The position numbers and the translations under genes are program-made. 64,000 nt of DNA from the NCBI GenBank assembly GCA_021442155.1, contig CM038228.1, positions 86,072,114-86,136,113 of the forward strand, in the 5' to 3' direction. Positions 34,960-47,113 of this stretch are shown here, piece by piece. The stretch comes from Cymbidium sinense (lineage: Eukaryota; Streptophyta; Magnoliopsida; Asparagales; Orchidaceae). The notes beneath the pieces were generated by a model. The model saw only the letters and a program-made list of their open reading frames with translations. It was not told the origin of the DNA and made no database searches. The stretch's first letter is position 1. Each line of letters opens with the position of its first letter.

Positions 34960-35690
34960 TTAACCTTGCAAACGGTTGACAACATCCTGATAAGTTTGAT
35001 ATAAATTGATGGATGAATGCAAGCTGTCCTTATAAAGAACGAAGCTGTAACAAACTCTTTGGTGGAGGCATCTCCACAATTTCTTTGATTTTAGTAGGAT
35101 CAATTTTAATGCCTCTATAACGTACAATGTACCCCAAGAATTTTCTGAGGATACCCCGAATGCACATTTTAGAGGATTCATCTTGAGATCATATTTTCTC
35201 ATTTTATCCAATACAGATTTCAAGTCTTCAAAGTGGTTTTCATGATTTAAGCTTTTCACTACTAGATCGTCAACATAACATTCCACCTTTTGATGAATCA
35301 ACTCATCAAAAATATGCGTCATGGCTCTTTGGTATGTAGCTCCAGTATTTTTCAAGCCAAAGGGCATGACTGTGTAGTAATAGATGCCAATAGGTGTTAT
35401 GAATGATGTATGTTTTTCATCTTTAGGTGTCATTTTGATTTGTTTGTATCTCGACGATCCATCCATGAACGAGAATATGTCATAGTTGGAAGTGTTGTCC
35501 ACTAGTAGTTCTGATATTGGAAGCAAAAAGTCATCTTTTGGGCATGCTTTATTTAGTTCCCAGAAGTCAATGCAGAGATGAATTTGGCCGTTCATCTTCC
35601 TAACTGGGATAATGTTAGCTATCCAATTTGCATACTTCTCCTCCCGGATGAAGCATGCTTCAATTAATTTTTAAGTTTTTGTAATTACCT
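34960..35690 (-). pseudogene. Reverse transcriptase of the Tat-like element
   Basis: The RT copies the element RNA into cDNA. It begins upstream of the first Met with ANIIPVRKMNGQIHLCIDF, then LNKACPKDDF, FMDGSSRYKQIKM, KTSFITP-like KHTSFITPIGIYYYTVMPFG, and the catalytic box YVDDLVVKS (YVDD at 35266-35277). The active-site aspartates are kept, but the frame is broken on both sides (stop near 34960, frameshift into RNase H). Confidence 0.9.
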
Positions 35691-35699
35691 GTTCTTTAA

Positions 35700-36262
35700 T
35701 CTTCAATCTCATTTTCCTAAGAGCTTACATAACAGGTGTTGCATCTGGTTTAATAGCTAGTTTGTGAACTACTACATCAGGGGATAAGCTTGACATTCCA
35801 GAATATGTCCAGGAAAACTAATCCCTAAAAGTTAGATGAGGATCATCCTCTCCTAAGTTGATTTCTTTATAGCTATTTGTCCACCATCTTCAAGTTCTTC
35901 AAGCGCTTGGCTTCTACTTCTTCATCATTTTTAAGAAGAATTTTATGGGAATCATCTTCTTTGTTACTATGAGTTTCTATCTCAGCTTCTATTATATTAT
36001 AATAGGCTCTATTTTGATGAGATTTTCGGATGAATCTAAGACCTTTTGTGATTAGCTTATCACTTCTTTGCGATGCTTGAGGACTTCTTTGGCTCCGCAT
36101 CTTGTTAAAGATTTGGGTTCTATATTTAGTAGTCCTAATATGAATTCCAAGCTTATGCATCATTCTTCATAATTCCTACGGATAGTTTATTGGTATTCTT
36201 ATTGGCACTATCTCATTGGAATTTTCATGTTGAGCAGGCCGCTCAAAACTATGAGGCTGAGG
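35700..36262 (-). pseudogene. Protease-RT spacer of the Tat-like pol
   Basis: A lysine- and glutamate-rich 96-codon frame (36163-35873) with no domain I recognise, followed by broken sequence up to the RT. It probably belongs to the protease-RT linker of the polyprotein. Confidence 0.5.
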
Positions 36263-37480
36263 CTATTCAGATTTATAAAATAAAGTTCCTGTTCCGCCAC
36301 TCTCACTCAACGGTGGCACATAGAATGTTATTAATTCTTCAATATTATGAACTCCCAGTGGATTGATATCTTTGAAGCACTGTTGAGGGATGGGTATAAT
36401 TTTGAGTGAGTCATCTAACTCTACCAAGTGAGCTATCCTCCTTGATGCAACCATCTGATCTTTATTTCCATAAGTATATTCAAAATCATAGTCTGAATCA
36501 TAATCACTTATTTCATACTCTACCTTTCTTGAGAGCTTATAAGTTCCTTTAGGTTTAACAGGAATATCTTCTTCTTCTTCTTCTTCTGTGTCACTCCCTA
36601 AATGTGGAACTGATTTGCTTGACGTAGGTGCAGAATTGAGTGATTTAGGGAGAGTTGGCATTGCTTTCTTTCTTCCCCTTTGATTATGCTCTTTCACTTT
36701 GTGAAATTGCATTTTAGTTCTTGAAGTGGATACTATCGCTTCAAGAGGCTTTGTTAGCTTAGACTCTTTGAGGATGAAATATTTTGCATCTTCATAGATC
36801 TTTGCTTCATTGATGGAGAATGGTTGTAGGTTACTAGGAATTCTAAATTCTTCTCCATCTTTCAGATACTTCATACATTGATGCATAGTTGATGGGACCA
36901 TGACATACTCATGTAGCCATGGCCGGCCCAAGAGAGCTCTAAATGATGTATCAACATTGATTACATGAAACTTGGCTTCTGTATATAAATCCCTAAACTT
37001 AAGTGGGAGAATAAAAGAACCTAGAGTTTTCTGCCCCTTTTCATTGAATACATGAACCATCAACTTATCTCTCCCAAGATGTTGGATATCAAGCAATAAT
37101 CCTCTTAATACCTTTAGACTCATAAGATTGATAGAAGAACATGGATCAATCAATATTCAATTGATCGAGATGCCATCACTCTCTGTAGTAATATAAAGAG
37201 GACAGTTGTGATCTACCATTCCCAACATAAGATCTTCTTCAAAAAATGTGATTACTGGGAGATCTTGAGTTTGCAATGCTTCAGTCATGCATTTTTAGTA
37301 AAGTAAGCTTCATAATTTTTCGGATCTTTGAGAGCCTGTATCAAAGTTTTTTGAAGATCTTTTGACATCAAGAGAGCCTCATACACACTTAATTGTGCAA
37401 GAATCTTTCTCATATGTTATAGAATATTATAATCTATCTTCTCACTCAATTTGTTATAATCTATCTTCTCACTCAATTTG
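36263..37480 (-). pseudogene. Aspartic protease region of the Tat-like element
   Basis: The retropepsin-type protease cleaves the polyprotein. Before the first Met of the 296-codon frame the sequence already shows family features: LAQLSVYEALLMSKDLQKTL and LIDPCSSINLMS. The active-site triad, normally D-x-G, reads D-P-C here, so the glycine is lost. ALLGRPWLH follows as the second conserved block. The rest is a charged linker with a run of Glu near 36570. An in-frame stop precedes ILIDP. A 27-bp tandem duplication lies at 37427-37480. Confidence 0.8.
37427..37480. repeat. 27-bp perfect tandem duplication in gag-pol
   Basis: Two identical 27-bp copies (37427-37453 and 37454-37480), a multiple of three, so it adds nine codons (minus strand KLSEKIDYN) without shifting the frame. 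Confidence 0.9.
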
Positions 37481-37941
37481 GGCTTTATCCTGGGATTTCT
37501 AGGAATGATACCTTCATTGACTTCAATTTATTTGCCTTTGTCTTTATTTGTATTTCCCTTCTTTGATGAAGGTGGTAAGACTTTACCACTTCTCAACAGA
37601 TCTGAATCACTTTATCTTGCTCAGATTCTTCTAAAGAGGTAGTTTCCTCAAGTTCCCTTCTTATTTTGGAAGATTGTCCAAAAGGGCTAGACTCATTTTT
37701 CAACATCATACATTTCATACATGATGATATCTATGAGTCTGGCTCTTCTCCATCGAAAAAACATAGATTTTTATCTGAACTGTATTGTCTTGTTGAGTCA
37801 TTAAACAAAATTCAAACATTAGCTCCTCAGGCTTTTCTTGCTTTCCTGATAAAATTTTGACATGTTGGTCAAGATTGTCTGACTACCCTTGTTGTCTCGG
37901 AGTAACTGATGTTGAAGAATATTTGATATCATGCAGATGAT

Positions 37942-40460
37942 TTAGTATGTCTCTACTGAGCAAGATTCACCATTATCTTCTTTATCTGATTCATCAATGC
38001 ATAGTTTAGGCATGAAGTCTGCAAACCTAAATGGTTGTCTTGCAGGCTGGTGATACTCCTCAAGATTGTTAATGATCTTTTGAGTTGTAGTTCTCTTCTT
38101 GATCTTCCTTTTCTTAACCAACTTCTTTGATTTATGAGGCCTACATTTAGTAGATTGCTTCTCATACTTTGACAAACTAGCTTTATGAGAATGCCACTGT
38201 GAAGCCCAAATACTTGGTTTAGGCATCTCTCTTAAGTCCAATATAGGTTCAAGTGATGATTTCCACTTAACATTAGGGATGTCTTTTAGCTGCTTCAGCA
38301 TCTTCACGGTCTTTTTGGAGACTACTGTTTGCCATTCTTCCATCTGAACAGATTTCTCCTTCTATTTGTCTTTGGATGATATGGAGGAGGACGTAATCAT
38401 CCTTGTAGACTCTCTTTTTGGGTTGACTAGAACACTGTCAGATAGTGTAAATTCACTTCGTTGATACTTCCTTTCTAGCCAATCTTTGAAGACATAATAA
38501 TCTTCAATAGGATGACTGATCATCTGATGATAGGGACAGTAGTCTGGATTATTGAATTGATCAGCTTCTTCAGGCCTTTTAATTTCTGGTAACTGTAGAC
38601 CGACTTTGACTGTATATCAAAATAATTTAGCCACACTGTTCCTTCTAAAGGAATATTCTTTGTTCATCTTTTCCTTAAGAGATGGACGCATCCGCTCATC
38701 ATCTCTTATTGCTTGTTTTGGATGCTCCCCATCACTTGGAAAAGTCCGAAGTTTGTCATTATCTCCTAATACCAATTTTAGCTATGGATTAGAATAAACT
38801 GGCTTTTTACCCTTATCATCATTGTCCATCAGTTTCTTTTCTTTATCCATATTATATTTCAACCACTTTTCGTCATTTAAGCTATAGGAAGCAGCATGAA
38901 TTTTATTTCTTCTTGAGTCTGAAGGTTTATTTCTCTTTGCTTTATCTGCATAGACTTCAGACTTAGGGTGGTTCAACTTTTCAAATTTAGCCACCCTATC
39001 GAGCAAGTCCTGGAATATTGTAATCAACACCATGCATAGAAATGGTGCCATTTTATCATCCATATTGCCCATTAGCAATTGGATCGCATGTTCTTCTTCC
39101 AATTATTGCTCGCACTTCTTACTTAGGTAGCGCCAACGACTTAAGAATTTTTTCATTGCCTCATCTTTCCTCTTTTTCAGCAAGACAAGGTCAGCGATTA
39201 TGATTTTTTCGGTTGCACTGGCGAACTTCTTCACAAATATAGTCTCTAATTCAGCAAAAATTTTAATTAAATCATTCAGTAATTCTGTGTACCATTCAAA
39301 AGTAGCTGAGGTTAGGCTATTGATGAATTGACGGAAAAGCAATGCATCATTACCTCCTGTGTTACCACAAGTAGCCTTAAATTGGGCTAGATGTTGCTTT
39401 GGATTACCAAGCCCGCTAAAAGTATTAAATTTTAGCACTGAGTAACCTTTCCGATATGACACTTGATTATATTCAGTTGGGCAAGGGTGACCCTTACTCA
39501 CCAACTTTTCAGCCTACTCTGAGGCTATGACTACCTTTATCTTTTCATTGATTATTGTTTCTAGTTGAGCAGTTGTTAAAGTTCCTGGTGTGCTAGCCAG
39601 ATTTTGAATTGTTGGCTGGAGAGGTAGTGGGTTAACTTCATTCCTAGGAGCTTGAGGTACTATAGTAGTTGGTGGTATAGAAGTTGTATTATTAGCTACC
39701 TGTTGATTAGCAGACATGATAGGTGCTGCACTTAATATGATATTCTTCTGCAACATCTCCATATTGATGTTCATTTGGACCATCATATCATTCATTTTGG
39801 TACCAAGCTGTGCAATCTCCTTGTCTTTGACCTCCATTTGATGCTGCATTTCTCTTTGCTCTCTAGCTAGCACCATAGAATCAATCAGTATAGGCTCTTC
39901 CTCTTCTTCTATTTCTTATTGCTGTTATGTTCCTTGCTCATTTTCAGGGGGAGAACTTGATTGTCCTTCTCTTTGTGCATTTGCAGAGACAGCTGTAGCT
40001 AGGGCTGTATGATGACGCTAATTATAAAAGTGTGTACCAAGCTGATCATCTCCTGGTTTAACCATATAGAAAGCTTTGACACCCATGATCTCTTTCTCAT
40101 TCTGGTCTTGTTCTTCTTCTTCTTCTTCAGCAAAGATTGATGATCCATCCTCTATTTGCTTCTATGAAGACTCTTCTTCATAAGCATCACATTCAGGTTC
40201 AGATTCCTTGGATTTGCATTGTCGCTGATGGTGCTGGGCAGGGAATTCATCTATATCTCTGACCATATAGACAACTTCCACTTCCATAGAATCTTCTTCA
40301 TTATTTTCTTCTTGCACACGAATTTCTGATCGATGTTTCTAGTGGATCTTTGGTTCAATGTGCGGAACAACCACTTCTTCTATTAAAGGACCACGATCAA
40401 TGTCAATCTTCTTTGTAGGGGAGAAACTGATCAATGATGGGATCACCTAGAGGATTCTCG
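37942..40460 (-). pseudogene. Gag of the Tat-like element
   Basis: Gag forms the particle that holds the element RNA. The open frames 39876-39514, 39504-39103, 39102-38782 and 38343-37942 lie in one reading frame, separated only by stop codons, so this gag decayed mainly by point mutation. The N-terminal part has a coiled-coil-like segment (EREQ.../KDKEIAQLGTKMNDMM). The capsid block reads FSGLGNPKQHLAQFKATCGN, then FEWYTEL and KKFLSRWRYLS. A zinc-knuckle-like DYCPYHQMISHPIEDYYVF follows near 38530, with the last Cys replaced by Tyr. Acidic, broken sequence at 39900-40460 may be the N-terminal extension. Confidence 0.8.
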
Positions 40461-40802
40461 AGTGTGTCGACAATCATATCTTTCATCAATGATATCCTTT
40501 CTTTTAGGTATCCACTTCTGATGAGTTGATTTTGAGGTAGATTTATGAGTATATGTATCAGATGTCACACCTCTTCAATTACTCAAAGTTTCATTATGGG
40601 GCCTTGGCCTCCATATTTTCTTATCCTTTCGTCGAGACCTTTTGGTAGCGGATTCTTGGACATGCGATCCAAGTGTCACTCTCTGATGCTCACCATATGA
40701 AGTGTACTGGGCTCGCTGGCCAATTACTAGAAGAGATGACAACTTTCTTGATGGAGCTTCAGTATTTCTATCACCACAGACCTCTGAAATTTTTTTTCAT
40801 TA

Positions 40803-40820
40803 GGCCTCTGTCCTTGGCCA
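40803..40820 (-). promoter_or_regulatory. Putative primer binding site
   Basis: Three bases inside the 5' LTR end (minus strand) the sequence is TGGCCAAGGACAGAGG. It begins with TGG, as a site pairing with a tRNA 3' CCA end should. I cannot assign the tRNA. Confidence 0.4.
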
Positions 40821-41040
40821 CTTTGAAATCATTAATTTTGAAAATCATAATTAGAACGAAATTCCTTAATTTTTGGTTGAAGGAATCCCTATGATTTTTA
40901 TATATTTTGATTTAGTATCACCTTCTGTGTGCTTGTACAAAGAGTTGCAGATTCGGTGGTGAAGAAGGCATTTTGGAGTTATAGGTTCAAAGGATAATTT
41001 AATTTGTTATTTTAACAAGAAGATTTACTCTTTGAAGTAA

Positions 41041-41213
41041 TTTCATTTTCCCCACTTTATTCAACTCTCCTACATTCCCCTCCCTATTTTATTCAACTCT
41101 CCTACAATCATTTTCCCCCTCTTTTCTTTTGAACTCTCCTACATTCATTTTCCCCCTTCTTTTTCTTTTGAACTCTCCTACATTCGTTTCCCCCCTCTTT
41201 TTCTTTTGAAAGC
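41041..41213. repeat. About 36-bp pyrimidine-rich tandem repeat, 5' LTR
   Basis: About four to five copies with CTCTCCTACATTC followed by C/T runs; counterpart of 27781-27935. Confidence 0.75.
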
Positions 41214-42084
41214 AACCCACTCACTACCTCCTATAATTTCTATAAATAAGGCCAATAGGGAGTCTCCTATTCTATTCCATTCATTTGAAGGGTTGGAGTT
41301 AAGACATTTGAAAGGGAGCGGTTAGAAACTTTAGTAGGCTTTCAACTTTGCTTAGATAAATTTTGTATGTGCTTTTCACCCTTCTTTTTATTTTATTTTA
41401 CTTTTATGTTTGTCATATGTCATTTTACATTTCCCCCCTTTTTTTGGCACTTTTAGTTTAAAATTAGATGCAAGTTTTCTTACCTAGCATTCTTAAGCTA
41501 GTTCATTTTACTCTCCCATTTTTTCTAAGTCAAAAGATTTAACAAAATTTTGATAGCCTCCCGGCGTCATCCCGTGTAGGGGGTTGCATTGGGAGTGTTT
41601 TGACTTACTCGGTACGCCCTCTTGAGCGTATCGAGTGGTTTCTTGTGACATCGTAGCTAGTTTTTCATCTCGTCGTGCCCTCTTGAACACGACGAGGCCT
41701 TTAAACCTAAAAGAAGACATATAATGCAATATATATTCATCCCCCCACCTTCCCCTCTTTTTTTTTCTAAGTCAAAAAATTTGACAAAATTTTGGCAGCA
41801 TTTCGTCTAGGGGAGCGACATCTAATGAGTGTTGGCTTACTCAGTACACCCTTTTAAGCATAGCGAGCGATGTCTTGCGACACCACAACCTATTTTTCAT
41901 CTCGTCACGCCCTCTTGAGCACAACAAGGTCTTCAAATCTATAAATAAACACAAGCATGCATATATATTCACATTCACAGATCACATATGTTCTGATGCA
42001 TTTTTGGTACACTACAATGCTTGACAAAGGAACGGGGTTAGGTATGCAATTGGAAATGTAATGCAAGAAGTGTGACATTGGAAA

Positions 42085-42420
42085 CTGAAAGAAGAATTCA
42101 CCTCTTGACGATGTTCTTCCGTCGATTATGACGAAGCAAAAATTAGAAGGCTATAGCAAGGAGTGCGATGACAAAAATTAAAAGAAGAATTCACCTCTTG
42201 ATGATGTTCTTCCCCTGATTGTGACGAAGCGAAAATTGAAAGGCTAAAGCGAGTAGTGCGACACCGAAAATCGAAAGAAGAATTCACTTCTTGACGATGT
42301 TCTTCCCCTGATTGCAGCGAAGTAAAAATTAGAAATCTAAAGCAAGGAGTACGACGCTGAAAACTGAAAGATGAATTCACCTCTTGATGATGTTCTTCCC
42401 CAATTTTTGGTGAAGCGAAG
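42085..42420. repeat. About 91-bp tandem repeat, 5' LTR
   Basis: Roughly 3.7 copies, each with GAAGAATTCACCTCTTGA and GATGTTCTTCC, starting near 42085, 42175, 42267 and 42359. Confidence 0.85.
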
Positions 42421-42619
42421 CTTGAAGCGAGAGAGGTTATGGGACGTAATCATGCAACGGCCAGGTTTCTGGAGGAACGGGCCTAATAGGAGAGAGGAAC
42501 CGCCTTTTTCTCTCTTTTTGGTTGATCGAAAATTGAAAAGTAAAATGGCTGGGGAATGGTTGAGCATGGGGATAATTTAGGGATTTTAAAATAACTTTTA
42601 AATTGATTAAATGATTTTA

Positions 42620-43780
42620 ATATGAATTTTATGCTAGTAAACACACATAGTCAATATATATATCAATTTAAGATAATTTTGATATTCTGAACGCAATGAT
42701 GCATCCCATTTTGGAATCGAAGACTATTTGGTTTAAGTCGACGTCAAATTGAGTCCATTTTAGCTCAAAATGCATGTCATCACTTTTGACTGCTCGATTT
42801 TCTCACAGACTCATCTGAATTTAGTGTAAATAGTCTTACTTGATAGATTTTAATATTTTGAAGCTAACAGAATAATCAATTTCATGAACAGAGGTTGTTT
42901 GGCTTATGTCGGTGCCTCCTGACCTCAATATGCATGCAAGGGTGTTGATGACTCGATCGCTTGATCGGTTGATCATCAGATTGTGCAATATTTATATCCT
43001 AATCAATTTTGACATTCTGAATGTGATGATGAAGTTCGTTCATCAATCAGAGGTCATTTGAGTTGATTTTGGTGACATCCTGTGCATTTCAGCTTCGATT
43101 TGCACGCTGCACTGCTGATTATTTGACATTTGCATAGACTCATCCGAATTAAGCACGGATAGTCTCATTTGATAGTTTTTTGATGTTTTGAAGCTAACGA
43201 CACAATCAATTTTATGATGGAGATCGTTTGGCTTGCATCGGTGCATCTTGACTTTGATATACGTGCAAGCATGTTGACGACTTGAGTGCTTGAACAGTTG
43301 ATCATTAAGTTGTTTAGTATTTATATCATGACTAGTTTTGATGCTCAATGTGATGGCAAGTCGCTCATCGATCATGGTTGTTTCCAATTTTAGAGACATC
43401 CGGCATTTCACCTCGATTTATGCCGCCATGCTGACATTCGATATTAGCATAGACTCATCCGAATTAAGTATGAACAATCTCATTTGATAGTTTTCAATAT
43501 TTTAAAGCTAACAAGATAATCAGTTTCACGAACGGAGGTTGTTCGAACATTATCATAGCTTCTCGACTCTGATATGCGTGTCGACATATTGATAGCTTGA
43601 GCGCTTAATCGATTGATCATTAGATTTTGCAATATTTATAATTTAATCAATTTAGACATTCTAAATGTGACAGCGAAGTTCGTTCATCGATCGGAGGTCA
43701 TTTCGACCATTTTCGCTGATGTCCAGTGTATTTTGAGCCCTGATTTGCTCACTGTCGCTTCCGAAGTCCGTTGAATTAGA
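42620..43780. repeat. About 325-bp tandem repeat, 5' LTR
   Basis: Units start near 42656, 42990, 43319 and 43634, each with TATTTATA... and GACATTCTGAATGTGATG-like sequence. This is about half a unit more than in the 3' LTR. Confidence 0.75.
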
Positions 43781-43919
43781 ATTGTAAGCTTGACTCAACT
43801 TATGGCACGTATGTGGAGGTCAAAATTTATTCTTCATAATGGTAGGAAACTCTTAATAAATCCTTTTCAACTTGTCATAAAATACTCAACTCCAAGCTAG
43901 CTAAACCTAATATAATTTA

Positions 43920-44159
43920 GGAATTTTCATACATACCACACAATTTTTATGTATTTATATATCTAACACTTAAACTTCAATTTTTACATATATAACACCC
44001 CAATCTTCAATATCACATCAAAAAAATCATCATCACTCACTTTTTAAAAGAAAAATACACCTTTTTAAGCATAGAAAAGTGTTAGACAAGTAAATATCTA
44101 ACTTTAAGTGTTAGATATGTAAATGCATTAAAATTGTGTGATATGTATGTAAATCTTCC
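43920..44159. mobile_element. Mutator-type MITE, 240 bp
   Basis: The termini are inverted: the left begins GGAATTTTCATACATACCAC, and the right, reverse-complemented, begins GGAAGATTTACATACATATC. Pairing continues for about 65 bases up to CTAACACTTAAA. The insert is flanked by the same 9 bases, TATAATTTA, at 43911-43919 and 44160-44168. Nine-base target duplications are characteristic of Mutator-like elements. It has no coding capacity and probably depended on a transposase elsewhere. Confidence 0.85.
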
Positions 44160-47086
44160 TATAATTTATTAATCTTCAACATCAATGGATTATGCCACTC
44201 CTAAAATAATACACTAAGCAATATCATTTTGGAGGAAAATGGGGTTAACACCTGCTTTATCATAATGAAAATTCACATTCATTGTCATTATCATTATCAT
44301 TGACCATAATTATATTATGACCCGGGTTTTAAATATTTTCTTATAAGCTACTCACTTTATGATAAACTAGGGGTGTATAGCCTTCATAAACTTTATATAA
44401 TTTGGGATAGTTTTCATATTTATTTTCACCAATAGCTTTTTAAAGTTAATGATTCTTCTTCTAGACATAAAATATAATAATGAGTTTATATAAATGTAAT
44501 CTATTGTAAAAAATTTATGACAATGCCTCTTAATGTAGCTTTGTAAGACAAATCTACAAAAGTGTGCAACATTTGATCATAGATATATGACAACAATTTT
44601 TTTTTAAAGAAAAAAATGAGTGAAGATTGTCATCTATTAATAAATAGCAAATTATTTAAAATTATTATTTAACTATGTTGACCTCATTTTTGAAGTAGGG
44701 ATTAATCTTCTTCATCTTAGATCTAGGAACCTTCTAGACACTTGAATTTTTTTTGTGTTAGGACACTTCTAGTGATTAAGAGAACATTAAATTTAAGTTT
44801 AGGGACTTAGAGGGCATAACCCTAAGCTTAGACCCCACCTTAGGATAAATAGGTTTCACCTATCTTATTCACTCATCCAAACATAAGCGAATGTAGATAG
44901 AGCTAAACCAACCTCAAATCTATTCAATTAACCTTAATTGAATTTAATTTCTTAATCCAAGCTCCAAGCCAATTAACTTGGATCTTAACCCAAGTTAACT
45001 CCACCATAATCCTCTGACTCAATTCAAACTCATTCAAATGAACTAGGTCCAATTTGATTTTTTTTCATTCACTTCAACTATTGATTAGATTATTTCAAGC
45101 CACCCCAACACTTGCAATCAAGCTAATTGAACCAAAGGAAGGGGACCAACCCAAGTTACCCATCTGACCTAAAGGGTTGAGATGAGCTAAAACTTAATTA
45201 AGCCCAAATCAACTACAATGAAAGCCACCAATCAACTTTAAAGTTATTATTGAATGCATCACAACCATCTATAACCCTAATTGGTCCCAGTTGGCTTGAC
45301 CAAGTCACTTGAGCCAAAGTGACCTAAAAGGTGTAATTGAACTAAACTCAAATTAAACTACCATTGGAACAAACCAAGCCATCCAATCCTTTCATTAATG
45401 ATTGTAGGCCATTATTGGACACTCCACTATAATCAATTGAACCTAATCAAGCCAATTGGATCCTTTAACCCAAGTTGACCCAATTTGTCCTAATAGGTAA
45501 AATTGAGCTAAATCAAATATTAGATCAAGTTGGTTGAAACCAATGCTTCTAACCAATCACCAATTCAATATTAAATATAATCCAACCTTCAAGTGAACCC
45601 AATTTGGTCAACCTAACCCAATAATCCCACTTAGCCCAAACCTAAATAGTCAAATTGGAACAGATCACTCCATAATCTAAATTAATGCAAATTAACCATT
45701 CCAATCAATCACATATGATCAATTAAACATAGACCTAAACCTTGCTCAAGCCAATTTGGCCAATTTGGTCAAATTCGTGAACATGACCCATTTGACCCGA
45801 ATTGAACCATATGAGCCAAATCCAAATCTAACCCAAATTGAATCAAACCAATTGCACTCATTCACTCCAAATGACCAATTGAACTCACCCAAGACATCAC
45901 TTTGACTCAATTTGATCAAAGTGGTCAACTTAGTCTAACTTGACCCATTTGACCCATATGAGTCAAATTGAGCCAAACCAAACTAAATTAAGCTCAAACC
46001 CAACCAAAATTAGCATAACAAATCCTTAGGTCACCATGGACCTACCCAAGTGGGACCAACCCATGGTGAACCCAGTTTGAGTCAAACACATTGAATCAAG
46101 CTACCCAAATGGGACAAAATCCCCATTTGGAAGGGTTCTCCACCCCGTTACCCTATGATAGCTAGCTTTGGCTCTTCTTGGACAAGAGGACCACTGAACC
46201 AACCTAATCCAAAATGTTAGGCTCAAACTTTAGCCAAGAGAGGGTGAGTTCACCCATGGGCATCCATTAGTCCACCTAAAAGAGAGTGTACACCTCATGC
46301 CAGCCCACTACACTCCTTCAGTCTCTCACCCTTAGCCACCTCAACAGTCCCATGCTATGTCTGGCCACCTATCCCAACTGGACGGTAGCCAAAGGCTGAA
46401 TCATTCTCAACCCTTGGTTTAGTTGGGGAGGAGAGTATACTCCTCCCCATCAATTCAAATCGAGCACAGAGCTTCCCTAGAGCATTCCACACAATCCACC
46501 TTCTCCAGCTCCCAGAATCCCCGAACTTGAGAGCTCCATCCATCAAAACTTTATAAACCTTCACCAAACTTAAATTAACTCTTCCTGCACCTTCACCTCC
46601 ATCTGGTGATTCAACCACTAGAAGATGTCCCAAGATTAACATTGGTGAGCTTTGCAATGATGTTTGGCCTACAGAGAAATTAGCAAGGAGGCAGCCCGTA
46701 ATCTTCTCAACAAGGCTTCATCTCTTCAAGATGAAGCTATTTCTATCGGTGGACCGCTAGTCTATAGCTTAAGCAAGTTAAAAATCTAGCAACAGTAGCT
46801 TTCACCCTTAAGTGTTGATCTCTTTTGAAGTGAATCATGTTTTCATACGATATTCATTGTATGATCTTTTTAGATTCATTCCCTAATTATTTTGAAGTTA
46901 ATTTCACCATCAAACAAGCTTCAAAGAGCTCAGATCTGGTGGTGGAAGGTGGATGATATTCATCTTCTGGCACTCGTCGGATGACAGATCACCGACCATC
47001 CATTTCGTGTGATTAGAATGGAGGACCCCTAATTAATTGCAATAAAAAATTTGATTTAATCCCTTTGAAATCACAAGATTAATCAC

Positions 47087-47113
47087 GAATGTTCGATCTA
47101 AGATCGGACGGCC
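47087..47113. repeat. Conserved F-family palindrome, right F copy
   Basis: Core GTTCGATCTAAGATCGGAC, with the outer arm bases partly decayed. Confidence 0.6.

Larger units (their letters stand above)
27547..43822 (-). mobile_element. Ty3/Gypsy (Tat-like) LTR retrotransposon, degenerate
   Basis: Two related direct repeats of about 3 kb (27547-30765 and 40824-43822) bracket gag, protease, RT, RNase H, a second RNase H and integrase, all read on the minus strand. Both LTRs start TGAAAT on the plus strand and end in CA after GGAGG. The extra RNase H between RNase H and integrase, the KACPKDDF and VDDLVVKS RT motifs and the very long LTRs fit the Tat lineage. Stops, frameshifts and altered catalytic residues make it inactive. 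No matching 5-bp target duplication was seen (ATTAA on the left, AAATT on the right). Confidence 0.85.
40824..43822 (-). repeat. 5' LTR of the Tat-like element
   Basis: This 2999-bp partner of 27547-30765 starts TGAAAT and ends GGAGGTCA on the plus strand. It carries the same three kinds of tandem repeats and a plus-strand TATAAATA at 41241-41248, but lacks the long GC-rich block. Confidence 0.85.

Noticed and set aside
36163..37153. Intact retroviral-type protease gene
   Set aside because: The active-site glycine is replaced by cysteine, a stop lies just upstream, and the frame is disconnected from both gag and RT.
42085..42420. Regularly spaced repeats reminiscent of a CRISPR array
   Set aside because: The units are contiguous tandem repeats without unique spacers, inside a plant LTR.
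44170..44670. Continuation of the RTE LINE (RT domain) beyond the F insertion
   Set aside because: None of the three minus-strand frames showed RT motifs, so I could not support it.
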